Counted from the stretch's first letter, positions 24,201 through 36,669 are shown. The stretch: 64,000 nucleotides of DNA from Medicago truncatula (GCF_003473485.1 NC_053046.1:16068001-16132000), one strand, 5' to 3'. Made by a program: numbers and translations. The notes: generated from the letters alone by a model not told the origin.

Positions 24201-24939
24201 TATTAGTCCGACATCTCCGACTAGGTAGTATCTCTCCACCCTCACCATAATTTTCTGGGCCAAATGAGCACTGGTACCTTCACAGAGAAAAAAAAATTAA
24301 CATGACTGCAAAGAATAACATAAGTGTATTCATGAAGCAAAAGCTCATACGAAGTCATTTTGATTAACTAACTCAATTGCCCCAACTAATTTAGTAACAA
24401 ATTCTAAACTAACTCCTAACTGACCCTCTGTAGCATCAACACTTCTTATATAAAGTGTGTCCGGTGTCCAGTGTCTGACACCGACACAACACCACGCGTG
24501 TGATTACATTCAATTATGTGAATTTTTTAAATTTATTATCGGTATGAACATATCAGTGTCGTGTCTAGTGTTAGTGGTCGTAGTTAATTCCTAACTACTA
24601 ACAGAATTTTATTCTCCTAACTATTATAAAGAAACAGGGCAGAAACTACTCACTTTTTGTACTCAATATGTTCATCACCCTTGTACTTCTTCAAGGTGTC
24701 CCTACTTTGTCCTTTCGGAAGTTTCGTTCCTCCTTCGATATGAAACTGAGTTGGGCACAATACATTCGAGCACTCGCCATTTATAAAATCATCAACTCTG
24801 TCATGGGAATAAGGGCAGCCTCATCATGGTGATCAGCATTCCCAAACTTGGTCCAAGTTAAGTCAGCAGAAGAAAATTCTTCCTCAGGTGGGTCTTGCAA
24901 AGGTATTTTACTTACTGATTCTACTATAGCCATTTCCAT
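21215..24939 (-). CDS. MULE-transposase-derived SWIM zinc-finger protein, two apparent frameshifts
   Basis: Five minus-strand exons: 24939-24654, 24277-23626, 23505-23306, 23218-22974 and 22001-21215. The protein is a FAR1-like or MULE-derived factor, probably nuclear. An N-terminal Cys-rich region (MRGCTCHFVVKRLYARPSLA) precedes a MULE transposase core with VAADSSFGVKRLK and FFIDDAAADID, then a SWIM zinc finger FCDCSWSLQGNLCKHVI and a basic tail KKNRKRKRLSRLR. It resembles Arabidopsis At1g60560 (recalled, to be verified). Two single-base losses are apparent. One is near 24805, where the frame leaves ...AALIP and would resume at DRVDDFINGECS. The other is near 21436, where DVSLAW runs to an early stop at 21397 while the conserved tail is in the next frame. 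Adding both bases gives 2172 nt, exactly 724 codons, and fits all splice phases. Intron 3 is GC-AG. Start could be 24939 or 24933. It is either an indel-ridden assembly or a young pseudogene. Confidence 0.85.
24455..24595 (+). repeat. GTGTC-type MITE copy in intron 1 of the SWIM gene
   Basis: It contains GTGTCTGACACCGACAC, GTGTGATTACATTCAATTAT and ATCAGTGTCGTGTC in the same order as the copies at 47312-47472 and 51112-51272. Confidence 0.6.
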
Positions 24940-25157
24940 AAGGGTTATACCAAAAACCAAAGTTTTTCTCAAATTTGAAGCACTTCACAGAATACCCTTT
25001 TGAGAAAATAACATTTAGAAAAAACCCTGGTTAAAGAATTGATTATGCTAAGTTTTCAGAGTATAAAGTAACAAAAGCTAAGAAATTCAATCGAAATATT
25101 GAGAGGAACAACATTTGATATGAAGGTAAATCATTTCACACTCCATCATTATTAGGA

Positions 25158-25182
25158 TGGCCGCGGCGGCGGCGGCGGCGCG
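25158..25182. repeat. GGC trinucleotide run upstream of the SWIM gene
   Basis: A short (CGG)n tract, striking in AT-rich surroundings, about 220 bp upstream of the SWIM gene start. It could be part of its 5' leader. Confidence 0.6.
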
Positions 25183-25387
25183 ATACATACCTCAAACCAC
25201 AGGGGACGAGAACTTTTCTTGCATCGTTGCTTTTGGTAAATAATAATACGGTTTTCCATAATAATAATAATAATATAACTACTATTTAATTTGATTCCTT
25301 CAAAAAAAAAAAAAAGGATTGTGCGCGGTTCTTAAGAAAATGATTAGTTAAATTGATTTCAATGGTAAAATTAATACTATAATTTAT

Positions 25388-25560
25388 TAACCCAAAAAAT
25401 CCAACAATTACAAAAAAAAAAAAACAAATTAATTAACCCAAAAACACAAAAAAAAAAAAAAAAACAAATTAATTAACCCAAAAACACAAAAAAAAAAACA
25501 AATTAATTAATTAACCTAGAAACGCAAAAGACGAATTAATTAACCCAAAAAGATTTGATT
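25388..25560. repeat. A-rich tandem repeat
   Basis: Several units of AAATTAATTAACCCAAAAAC followed by ACA and an A-run, with lengths that vary by the A-run. Simple minisatellite; no gene. Confidence 0.75.
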
Positions 25561-25934
25561 CGGGTTACTAGTGATAGTGATAATTCATATCTTGTGTTGC
25601 TTGCCTTAGAAAACGAGATTTTAAATGAGAATGATGAAGGATGAATTAGATATGGTTATTTCATTTTGAATGAGATTCATCATTTTTAGGTGAAAACTTC
25701 TTTCTAAAATTTGGGAAAAACTTCTAAACGAGATTGATCAAATTAGTGAAATTTAATTTTATTAATTTATTTTTAATTTCAGTTTTTTTTTGTTTTGTAA
25801 TCTGATTTGAAGTTTTTTTTAATGATTTTGATTTTTCTGGGCATGATTATGAAAATGAGGATGAAGATAGAGAAGATGAGGAGGGAAGAAGAAGATGGAA
25901 GAATAGTTATTTTTAAATTTGAATTTTTTGACTT

Positions 25935-26217
25935 TTCATTTTTTTGTTTTGGTCCCTCTACGTATTTCGTTTGTTGGTTTTGGTCCCTCTCGTCCTGTGT
26001 GACTCATCATCTAGTTTGTCATGTCAGCATCATCAGCCACTACCACATCATCCTATGTTAGCCACTTGTACGTTTTTATAACATAAGCTAATGACGGGAG
26101 GGACGGAAAGCAAAATGTTAACAACAACTTAGAGGGGTGGTTTTGAAGAGAGAAAAAAAGATTCAGGGACGAAGAAAAACACGCCAAATTATAGGGACAA
26201 TTTACATATTTAAGCCT
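25935..26217. mobile_element. Mutator-type MITE remnant
   Basis: The right end CATATTTAAGCC and the GGTCCCTCTACG/GAGGGACGG inverted phrases match the Mutator-type MITEs of the window. The expected left end GGCTTAAATATG is absent, so the element has lost its left end. Confidence 0.5.
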
Positions 26218-28740
26218 AAATTTTATTATATAGTCTTGCACACTTTAACATATATTAGCACATCCAATTATTCTTTAATACTTTGTTATCATCAAAACTC
26301 TAGAGAAATTATACAAACCAATTTTGTTCCAACAATATAAACATTTGGTCTGTCTAAAACATGACTTCTTAAAAGAAAAAACAATCATACACCATTTTTA
26401 AACTTTGAAAACCTATAAAGATAAATTATAACCTATTAAAATTAAAGTAATTTCTAAAAAATATCTCAATATATAGATTTTATAATTTCAAATACTTTTT
26501 GTCTAATAATAATGTTTTTGTTTATTTTGATTGATTGCTTATATAATATTATCTTCATATTTTTAAAATTTATATCGGACACAACTCAACTCTTAAGAAA
26601 TCAATTTAAAATATAAGGGCCACTGAGAGTTTATGAATTTATATTTTAAGATTATTTTATTTAATATAAGATTCTTTGAAATCAAAGTCGTATATGAGAC
26701 ATGGTGAAGAGGCAACCATTCTAGACCTTAAAATATAAGTTAAAATTTGGACTCAATAAAATAAAATAAATTAGCGTCCATGAAGCCAAATAAAAGTAAC
26801 AATACTCAAAGGTTTAACAAAATAGAAAGGGAGTTAAATCCCTAATTTGGAACAACGACATTGTAGCAGCGTGTAACAAAATGGAAGGGCACATGAGTGA
26901 AAGACAAAGTTGTAGCATTGAGAAAGAAGAAAAAGGATTCAAGTGGCAGCTTCATCTGCGAGTACAATTCATATGCTATTATTTTATTTGTTTTGTTTAA
27001 TTATTTTATCGTATAATGTTGCCGCGAAAACATGCATGTGGTTGTGAAAAAAGGAAGAGAAAAAATTGATTGTTAGAATCATGTGAGATATTTTAATTGA
27101 AAAAGGTTCTATTGGGGAATTGAATCTCACATTTCCTATAAACAAGCTTTTTACTCATTTTTTCATATTCTTACCTTTTTCAAAAAGTTGAGTAATTGGG
27201 AAATTTTTGAAAGAAAATGGTTGGTTTACTCTCTACATGTGGATACATTTTTTTCCTCAGTAAATTGTTCACTTATCATAATAGCAGCGACAAGAGTCCT
27301 TTAATAAATGAAGGAGTGAATGATTAGAATATTTTAGTGAGAAACTAAAAAAATATGAAAATAATGTTGAGCATATCACTAATATTCAATAACAACTCGA
27401 GATCGTCAGTGCCATAAGAAAAGTTAAATGGTCTAGTCCTTTTATATATCGAGGAAGATATGATAGAATATATTGATCTAGATACATTTATTATATTGTA
27501 GTTGACCAATATCACATGACATTAGCACCCCAATGTCACCCAAATGTTTTTCGGAAGTTATACTACTTTCATTTGAATCACCCATTTAACGTGTCCATTT
27601 AGATGACTTTATGTCCTTTTGTCGCTGAATCACACCCTCACACCACTCAACTTTCAACGCCATTGATAACCTTATCAAAGTTGAAAACAAGTTAAAGCTA
27701 ACTATCTCTCGTAAAAAAGGTGCCAAGTGCCAACCACATTGTACAAAAGCCACTATCATGAACGAGTCACTACCACAACCACATAAAAAAGCTATGTAGG
27801 TGATTTGTGGGGTCCATGTTTGCTTATCAATTATCAAATTATTCAAGTATAAGAATAAGACCATACCCACAACTTTGGATGATTTTAACAAAACGCAAAA
27901 TGTTAATATTTATAACGTACCAAGACAACCAAATCTTTTTCAAAGTATCGAATATGCTCAATTCACGGTTCATATACACCTTCATTCTCCACCATCACCT
28001 TCTTTTTTCTTTTTTAATATAAAGTTATCATTTGCATTTGGATTAAATATTCAATTATTTTGTTTTAAAATAAGCTATATACTTTCCATTCACACGCATA
28101 GTGACAACTTTCAACATCAAGGATCAATGCATCTCAGATATTTTAAGTTTATTAATCATGTAAGTTTAGTCTTTTATGATATATATATATATATATTTGT
28201 GTGTGTGTGGTTTTTGTTTCCCTACTCATAGTTTTTAGAAGAGTCAATTTCATATCCTAACCACACTCCACACCTACCAGCGAGCCCCTTAATTAGAACA
28301 GTCTTTCCACTAAACATATATATACTCATGCATAATTCTAAAAACAATTTTTTTATGAATTAACAATATCGCAAATTCAAAAATATCATTGATACTGAGT
28401 AAAAAAAAATCAATATCAATACCATAATTTTATCATTTATTTAATAGCAATCCTATATATAATTCTTCTTATTTTAATATTTTACATTTTACAATAACTA
28501 ATATATGGTCTTTTTATATACATAGAAATAGAATTCTATTATGATAGACATTATGATCTTGATGCTAAACCCTATTCGATTAATTTGGATTATTTGTGAC
28601 CGTAACTACTAAAGCCATTGGATCAATATCATGATGTAATTTACGGTAATCTAGGAGTATCTACAATGGAGATCCTCACATCTTATTCAAAAAGGTACAT
28701 GACATCTTTGTAGTCATTAAACTTTTGTCAAAAAAATATT
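26218..28740. other. Spacer, no gene seen
   Basis: AT-rich spacer with an (AT)n run near 28178-28196. Open frames here are short, have no recognisable domains, and I do not call them. Confidence 0.4.
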
Positions 28741-28752
28741 TGTAGTCATTGT

Positions 28753-29007
28753 TGGCTTAATTGCATTTTGGCCTCCAAAGTATCACAATCTTGCGATTTT
28801 AGCCCCGTATAAAAAACAATAACAAATCAGCCCCTTAAGTTTACCATCTTTTGCACTTTTTGCCCTTCAAACCAATTTTGACCAAGTCGATGCATATGTG
28901 GCACACACATCACTTAAAGTGAGGTGCCACATGTGACTTTTTATTTTTTGGGGCAAAATCACAAAATTGTGATACTTAGGAGCACAAAATCGCAATTAAA
29001 CCTAATA
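28753..29007. mobile_element. MITE-like inverted-repeat element
   Basis: Left end GGCTTAATTGCATTTTGGCC and AAAGTATCACAA; right end TTGTGATACTTAGGAG and GCAATTAAACC. The inner part also pairs (ATGTGGCAC versus GTGCCACAT). I see no clean target duplication. Confidence 0.6.
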
Positions 29008-30219
29008 AATGAAATGATTTGTATGTCATGCCTGCATTGACTCGGTTAAAAAACTATAAATAAGATTCCTTAATTGGACCATGTGATTCATTGTTAGCTT
29101 AATCACATGGTGAAAAACATTTTTAGAACTCTCTTTAGTAGAGAAATTCAAATAATCATTACGGTTTACTGTCATTTCTAAATATTGTTCAATTAGTACG
29201 TGTGATATGTGTATAATATTCACTTTTGTCCTTAGGTAGTCAATATTTGAGTTTGAGGGATTAAAACAAGAGATTTTTTAACATAGTCACAAACACAAAT
29301 AAAAAGTAACACAAATAAAAAGTGGTTAGATGCACACACATGAATCAAAAAATTAAAAGAATAAATAATTAAATGATTTTATTAAATTCTTTCTTATTTA
29401 TTTTACTCCATTTATGTGAGTATGCCCAAACACATTTCATTTATATTTGTGTTCAAATAAAAATAGCTCTTAAAACAAATGCTTACATCCACAAATCTTA
29501 GTTAAATTGGTCAAATCAAAATGTTAAAATTGTTAGGTCAGATATTTTGATTGGAGTTCAAACCCAACTCTTTTACCTGTGCGTATGAGTTTCAATGTAT
29601 TTATTATTTTATCTATCTAAAAAAAATGTTTTAAATCTCAAATATAAAAAAATAAAATAAAAAATTTACTCTATTTAATAATGTCTATCCTTAAATACCC
29701 TTCGGTTAATGTAAGTTTTATTTTTCAATGACTTGTTTATATCCATAGAATTAATTCCCATGAATGACACTTTTGAGAATACACTTATGATATCAAAATA
29801 ATTAATATTACATTTAACCAAATTTCGTAGAAATTAATGTAAAATTTGTTATTTTTACTTTTTTTTTTTTATGTTTGCACCGTCGTTTATTAGTGATTAA
29901 TCTTCGTCAAAAAATGTGTGGGGCTCACAAGTGGATTCTATCTTGTCCAAAAAAAGTGGATTCTATCTAACCAAATTTTTCCTACAAGAGTCAATGATTG
30001 TACTATTGACAACTTGTTTATAGGATCTAAATCCCTTATCACTTAAGTCTATTTATTGTTTGAGTTTTTTTTTTTACTTATAATCAAGATCAGAGCAGTA
30101 TATTGCAATTTGCAATAAGTTAAATATTAATTTCGACATAAAAAAGTATTTCAAGAACTAAAACAAAAAACATGTAGGGGTTCAGTTGGTAACGAGTTAC
30201 ACTCATATCTAGCAAGGAC
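29008..30219. other. Spacer, no gene seen
   Basis: AT-rich; nothing supported. Confidence 0.35.
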
Positions 30220-30227
30220 GTGGATTC

Positions 30228-30897
30228 TAGGGATGGCAATGGGTATCCAATGGGAAGGGTACAATAGTATTCATCTCCATATCCGCGTTTGTAAAAAATA
30301 CCCGTACTCGAATCTGTACCCTCGTGAGCAACAACTTTAGTTCCTTTCCACATACTTTATGGGTACTTAAGTGCCCATACACGCACCCATTACCCGCACT
30401 TTAACCGTGAAAAGACAATAAAAAACACCATAATTGAAATAAAATTATGATCCAAAAAATTTCAAATCAACTAATAAAATAGTATAAATCGTAGTATTTA
30501 ACCAAATAAAAAAACATCCAAAATATCCCTAGAAAGAAAGAAAAAATGGATATTTTACATCAATTATACGTTAAAAAGTTGCAGTTACATGTTAAAGTCA
30601 TAATAAATTGTTACTAAACATTTTATTAAGTTGCATTAAGCTGTTTTAGAGTTAGGCTTAAATAGTTAAAAATATTAATTAATTAATTGTACACAAAAAA
30701 TAAATAAATTATTTATCATATTATATAAATACATATATGCGGGTTGCAGGGTTGGGTAGTACAATGCCCATACCCATTTAAATTTGCGGGTAATTACCCA
30801 TACCCAAACCCTGATCCATGAAAGCGGAGTTTTACCCTACCCATAGCAGATATTTTTTGCAGGTGTCCATAGGATCTGGGTCCTATTGCCATCCCTA
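30228..30897. mobile_element. hAT-type non-autonomous element (670 bp)
   Basis: The termini TAGGGATGGCAAT and ATTGCCATCCCTA are perfect inverted repeats of 13 bp. They are flanked by a perfect 8-bp duplication GTGGATTC at 30220-30227 and 30898-30905, as expected for hAT elements. Further inside, GGGTAT/ATACCC-type phrases recur in both orientations. No transposase. Confidence 0.85.
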
Positions 30898-31074
30898 GTG
30901 GATTCAATCATCAAACCTCAAAACTTGACGTTCGTTTTGATCCCAATGAACCTCCGAGATTCAACTAATCTAAATTTTGTGTCTCCACAATTGCAAATAT
31001 TAAAAACAAAAATAATTAAAGAGAGTAAATGCAAAGAGTAGTATATATTTTTGAAAAGACACATAAACAATATT

Positions 31075-31328
31075 TAACTCATGACTCTTTTATTTACTTG
31101 AAACAAATTTCTATAGGACGAGTGCTATTGAAAATCTACTTATTTTTTATGATATCAAAATAATTATTTATATTTAACATTTTTTTTAATAAATACTTTT
31201 TTAACTCATGACTCTTTTATTTACTTGAAACAAATTTCTATAGGACGAGTGCTTTTGAAAATCTACTTATTTTTTATGATATCAAAATAATTATTTATAT
31301 TTAACATTTTTTTTAATAAATACATTTT
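31075..31328. repeat. Tandem duplication, 2 x 127 bp
   Basis: The phrase ATGACTCTTTTATTTACTTG starts at 31081 and again at 31208. The two copies are almost identical through AAAATCTACTTATTTTTTAT, with one visible substitution (GTGCTATTG versus GTGCTTTTG). This is a recent duplication. Confidence 0.9.
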
Positions 31329-31538
31329 TCTTCTAATAATCAATATCGGAAATAGTGTATCTTTTTAATACATTACGTCCTCAGTCTCATAATAATTATC
31401 AAATTTTTAACTAAAAATTGTCTAGAAAATGTTGTCACCTTTATTCTCTATATCTTAAGAATTAATTTCTTTTTTGTCTGAAATTGTATTCAATGCAATT
31501 TTTAATTACTTGTTTTTCAATTATTTTTTTATTTTGTA

Positions 31539-31610
31539 GTCTAGTGACTAAAAAATCATCTCTTAAGATCAATAAATAGAAAGTTTGTGATTCGAGCTAA
31601 GCTCACAGTG
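31539..31610. repeat. Composite tRNA-like SINE remnant
   Basis: The forward box-A-like GTAGTCTAGTGACTAAA is followed by a box-B-like TTTGTGATTCGAG that runs straight into the reverse head GAGCTAAGCTCACAG. It is a shortened member of the family at 5894-5988 and 54450-54568. Confidence 0.55.
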
Positions 31611-32373
31611 ATTGTCAAATGCAAGAGATATTTTGAGATGGAGTGCATATATTGTTATGACATTTATAATTTTTTTGGTTTAGTCAATTAAGAGACTCTT
31701 TTAAAAACGAAAGTCAATTTTCCAATGAACGGATATTACATTTTCCAATTTTGAATTTCATTCCAAATATATACTATTGGACATTAACTTCTAAACAAAA
31801 TTTGGACACACATTTTAGTCTCGTGTAAACTGAAGCAACATACATATGGCACAAAAGAGGACGGTCCTAATTTATGGACATTATCCTCCAACCAAACATT
31901 ACCAATATACCATCAAACACAACACTATCAAGACAATAATTTATCTGTTTTTGTCTCTATATATGATTTCAAGTGCCTATACACACTATCTTTCCTTCCC
32001 CACGGCATATATGAGTCTCATCTTATGCCATATCACTATCATCTATATCACGACAACACCCAAGTTAACCTACAAAATACATATAGCTTCTGTCATTCAC
32101 GTTGGTCACATTAATTCTCTACCAAAAATTATCCTCACCAACAGAAATAATTAATTTTTATTTTTATTTTAAAAATAGAGTGGGTCCAACACTTTTTTGG
32201 TCCCAAAACAAACATTTAGTGGATGTCATTACTCATTAGAGTATGTTTTTAGTGAGAGCCCTTCTAATTTTTTCTTTTGCACATTATTGCATTGAAATAT
32301 TTACCTAATATCATAAAGTATTTTTTGTTTTTAAAATCTTTAGAAAGTGAAGACTTCGATTGTTGGGCTAATT
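31611..32373. other. Spacer, no gene seen
   Basis: AT-rich sequence with short frames lacking any recognisable domain. Confidence 0.35.
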
Positions 32374-32589
32374 GGCTCGTAGGCGTCCTTGTGAACTTAG
32401 CTCAGTTGGTATGGACAATGCATAATATATGTAAAATTCAGGGTACGTTCGAACCCCCGCCACCACAAAAAAAAAGGCTCGTAGGCGTCCTTGTGAACTT
32501 AGCTCAGTTGGTATGGACAATGCATAATATATGTAAAATTCAGGGTACGTTCGAACCCCCGCCACCACAAAAAAAAAGGCTCGTAGGCG
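32374..32589 (+). repeat. Tandemly duplicated SINE, 102-bp period
   Basis: Two apparently identical 102-bp units start at 32374 and 32476, and a third start (GGCTCGTAGGCG) at 32578 is cut short. Each unit holds a box A (TTAGCTCAGTTGGTAT), ACAATGCATAATATATGTAA, a box B (CGTTCGAACCCCC) and a short A-run. Head-to-tail identity suggests a recent unequal exchange or slippage. Confidence 0.85.
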
Positions 32590-33183
32590 GGCACCGGGCG
32601 TGGTCAATATTGAGGGCCCAAATAAAATTTTTATTAGATTTATACTAACTTATTTTCTAGGACACGAGTTAAGAAATCAAAAATAAAATTAAGAAATAAA
32701 TTTTGTATTAAAAGGATAAATTTGAACTTTTAAAATATTTTCTTCAAATTTATTTTTACAATATTGAATACACAATTTAAAATAATAATAGTTCCATCTT
32801 TAAATTTTTAACTTGTGCTACAAGGGTCAAAATCAAAAGAAAAATAGATTCATTAGATATCAACCGATTAGAGATCCGACGATCCCAATTAATCATAAGT
32901 TTTAACACAATTATACAATGTTGACTTTGATCAAAATCAGAGGCTTAAGAGGTAAGTAACTGCTTAACTAAACCATCTCCAAATTTCCAATTTTTAGTTT
33001 TTTTTGGGTCAAAGCCAAATCACAATTTAAAAAGCCTATCAAAACATAACAAAACCGTGTCTTATATTTGCCAAAAATAAAATAAAATCTGTCTATCACC
33101 CAAATCTCGCAAATCATCTCTCTCTAAGATGAAAAACTAGAGAGAGAAACACACGTCCACTCCTCTCTCTTTTTTTAACATCA
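32590..33183. promoter_or_regulatory. Upstream region of the MYB gene
   Basis: AT-rich 5' flank; (CT)n tracts near 33117-33175 and the TATA-like element at 33184 are the only features I would name. Confidence 0.3.
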
Positions 33184-33197
33184 TATATAAATATATA
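33184..33197 (+). promoter_or_regulatory. Probable TATA box of the MYB gene
   Basis: TATATAAATATATA lies 83 bp upstream of the start codon and is followed by a CT-rich stretch (TCTCTCTCTAGA), the usual plant layout of TATA box then leader. Confidence 0.45.
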
Positions 33198-33279
33198 GTC
33201 TCTCTCTAGATTATGTTCCTTACATGGATTGATTTGAGCATTATTATTTTTTTGTTGAGTGAGTAAGAAAGCGAAGAAG

Positions 33280-34963
33280 ATGTCTTTGTCTCGCACGTGC
33301 TCACAGTGCGGCAACAACGGCCACAACTCGAGAACATGCAACGACGGTGGAGAAGAAAAAAGCATCATGATTTTTGGTGTTCGACTCACCGGAGGAAACA
33401 ACCACCTCAACACCACCACCACCAACACCACCATCAACAACTCTTTCAGAAAAAGTGCTAGCATGACCAACCTCTCTCAATATGAACAACCACCTCCACA
33501 AGATTCCAACCCCGCCGATGCCGGTTATGTATCCGATGACATCGTTCATGCCTCTGGTCGATCCAGAGAACGCAAACGAGGTCAGTATTTAAACCAGATA
33601 CATCAACTTTTGTTTGATCTAGTGCTTATATATATATATATATTAATGTTTATATATATTAATGTTTTTTGCTTTGGTTGCTGAAGGTGTTCCTTGGACA
33701 GAAGAAGAACACAAGTTGTTCTTGTTGGGATTGCAACAAGTTGGTAAAGGTGATTGGAGAGGAATTTCTAGAAACTTTGTGAAAACTAGGACACCAACTC
33801 AGGTTGCAAGTCATGCTCAGAAGTATTTCCTCCGCCGTCATAACCAGAATCGCCGCCGCCGGAGATCCAGTCTCTTTGATATTACCACCGATACGGTAAT
33901 ATTTATTCTTTGTTTTAATCTTTTTTAATAATTTCCTTTTATATTTTTAACAATTTCCTTTTCTAATAATTTGATTTTATTAGTCTAGTCAAAAATGAAA
34001 AAACTAATTTCCTTAAATATATTTCGTATAATTTTACTTTTCAAAGTAATAATGATGATGATAAATATAATTAATAATAATGTATAAAAATATACATAAT
34101 CCTCATTTATTTTATTATATAAATATTAATAATAATGATAAATAATTAATAATAATGTAATTTTTATACAAATATATAATCATAATTTATTTTATCATAT
34201 ATTAGTTTTTTTATCTTTTTTTTAGTTATAATTAAATTATAAATTACATATATGTTTGACTGTGATTTTAAATTCATTGACGATGTACCAATTAAATTTA
34301 TAAATATTTCAAACATATTTTTAACACAAATAATAATATGATTTGATTTGAGTAAAAAAATAACAATTGCATATTTATTTTTTTACTTTTGTTGTAGTAT
34401 TTTACTCCTCCGTCTCAAATAAATTATTTTCAGACAAATACTTTTGCAAAATTGACGTTATTATGATAAAGAGATAGTACTGTTGTATTTAAAACTATCA
34501 TTAATGTAATTTTGATTATTTATTTTAGGTGATGGAACCTTCAACTATAATGGAAGATGATCAATTTCAGCAAGAAACAGTGGTGCCACTGCCACCACCA
34601 ACCCCCGCCGCATATCCATCCTCACATTATGGCGGCATCCCCGGGACACCTTTTCCGATGGGTCTTGGTCCGGTAACATTGCCGGTGATGAGTGCTGAAA
34701 GAGTGGCCAAGCCAATTAGGCCAACACCAATGCTGCCTCCTTCTTCTAAGATGGCTAATCTGAACTTGAAAGATAAAGCTTCTTCTTCTTCCATTGAGCC
34801 TTTTCCATTGTCATTGAAACTGCAACCTTCACCTCCATCGGAGGATCATTCACCGGAAAGCAGCGGCCATTCATCGTCATCGGCTTCATCATCGACTTTT
34901 AAAACCATGGCTGCAGGGAAGTATAATGGTGGGGGTGGGGATAGCATTATCAGTGTTGCTTGA
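33280..34963 (+). CDS. R1-type SHAQKYF MYB transcriptional repressor (KUA1/MYBS3-like)
   Basis: Three exons, 33280-33580, 33687-33895 and 34529-34963, join to 314 residues with GT-AG sites. A CCHC zinc knuckle (C7, C10, H15, C20 in [16 protein letters not shown]) begins the protein. An IFGVRL motif at 31-36 fits the R/KLFGV repression motif. A single MYB repeat spans about 102-150 with [19 protein letters not shown] and ends in [13 protein letters not shown]. An EAR-type LSLKL lies at 264-268. Members of this clade bind the TATCC or I-box type element and repress genes in sugar, light and growth responses; the target here is not shown by the sequence. Intron 2 (633 bp) is AT-rich. The upstream in-frame stop and the zinc knuckle at the very start support this ATG. 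The gene appears intact. Confidence 0.95.
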
Positions 34964-36069
34964 AAATTTAGTTTGGTCAAGTTTTTTCTTGGTTGACTTG
35001 GTTTGTAAATTGAGGGCAAAGTTGGAAATATACCCAAGAAAAATAATAGAAAATCAATAAATTAAGTAGAGGATAATATAATATAAATAGGAGAGACTAG
35101 GGAGGGACTAGAGAGGATAATATGATACATGAATCATGAGAATGATTATGGTTAATATGATTAAGAATTTGGAAAAAAGAAGAAGATAATGTTAGGTTAT
35201 GTAGGTGATTAGCTAAATTAATTGGTGGTTTTTGATGTACATGTTTGGATGGATTATTAAATTGAGAAAGATAAAATGGGTTGGGCATATTCTATTCTAT
35301 TTTGTATGGCTGTTGGGGGATTCTTGTTTCTATTTGTCTGGGGGAGTGTGACCTTGAAGTGATAGGGCAGTGGGTACTCTTGGTCTCTTATTGGGTCTAT
35401 TTCTTGCAACTTGGTGTATTAAATAGTTTGGACAAGAGGAATATATTTTATGCTTTTTTAATTTAATGGTAGTAATTTTTTATGTTTACGAGTTGTGAAC
35501 TTTTATTTGAATAAACTTTTTTTTTTTTATTAAAACTAGGAGAGTACATATATGATTTTTTTTTGGTGCATGGATTGGTAGAGAGTAATTGGGGGAGGTT
35601 GTATTTGTTTTTTAATTTTTTAATAAAGGACCTTTTTTTTTACCAATCACTCTATCTCAAAATTCTCTCTTGGAAACCCAATCCTCAAAATGTGACCTTC
35701 CATCCATTATTTGATTTTTTTATACACATGATAGATGTCTCACTTTCTTTTGACCAACATGGAAGTCTTACTTAAAGAGTGCAATTTACAGTCATATATT
35801 TTTCTTACAAGAAACATTTTTTTAATTAAAATAAAAGCAACAATGAAGTCCTTTTTTCCGTTAAGTAGGATCAACCATCTATATTAAACGATGTTACACT
35901 GATCTATCAAAAATCATATTTTCTTTTTTCAACTCATTTATCTTAAGATATTTCATTATAGTTATTTTAGATATATCTCTAGTGATCTTACTCATCTCTA
36001 TTTGATTTACTCTTCTTATTACATAATTTATATACCCAAACTCACGTAGGTCTAATATCGATTATATTT
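34964..36069. other. MYB 3' flank and spacer
   Basis: The 3' untranslated region of the MYB gene followed by AT-rich spacer. No other gene is supported. Confidence 0.35.
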
Positions 36070-36121
36070 TTTTTTTTTTTTTTTTATTATAGGTGCTACC
36101 CCAACTCTCTCTCTCTCTCTC
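36070..36121. repeat. Poly-T tract and (CT)n microsatellite
   Basis: A run of about 18 T at 36068-36085, then (TC)n at 36103-36121. Simple repeats only. Confidence 0.8.
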
Positions 36122-36669
36122 ATATTATTAGAAAATATGAGAGCGAACAAGATAATTGGAAGAAGACAAAGTTTTAGTCACGAAAAAATATAAAGGATAA
36201 ATGGAAAAAGTATTTCCACAAATTGTTTAATGAAGAATATTAAACTAGATAATTGCATCTATAACCAAAAAGATAATTGCTTCATCATTTAGAAACTAGA
36301 TATTAGAGTGAAATAAGGATTCAGGAAACTTTAATCGTGAGGAAAGAAAATCTAAGACTTGTGTATCTAAATATTTGTAATCTTGTATGATTATAGTAGA
36401 AAATCTTTAGAAAATGCAATGAGATTAGACTAACCTCATATTGTTGTCTTCTCCTCTCTCATATTTTCTAATTCGTTATAAGCTCTTTTTCAATGATGAA
36501 TCCTTGCTAAATCCACTCCTTTTCAATCATGTATGTATATATGTCATATAGAATGATGGAGGAAACATACGCTAAAAACTTAGGGATGTTAAAATGTTGA
36601 GTAATGATATTTATATTTCCATTTTGTGGTAATTTTTAGGACAATCTTCTCTCTCTACATATATATATC

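Noticed and set aside
31846-32154. 102-residue open frame after an ATG
   Set aside because: AT-rich chance frame; no domain, no splice context.
32277-32648. Repetitive 123-residue open frame
   Set aside because: It arises from the 102-bp tandem SINE; not a gene.
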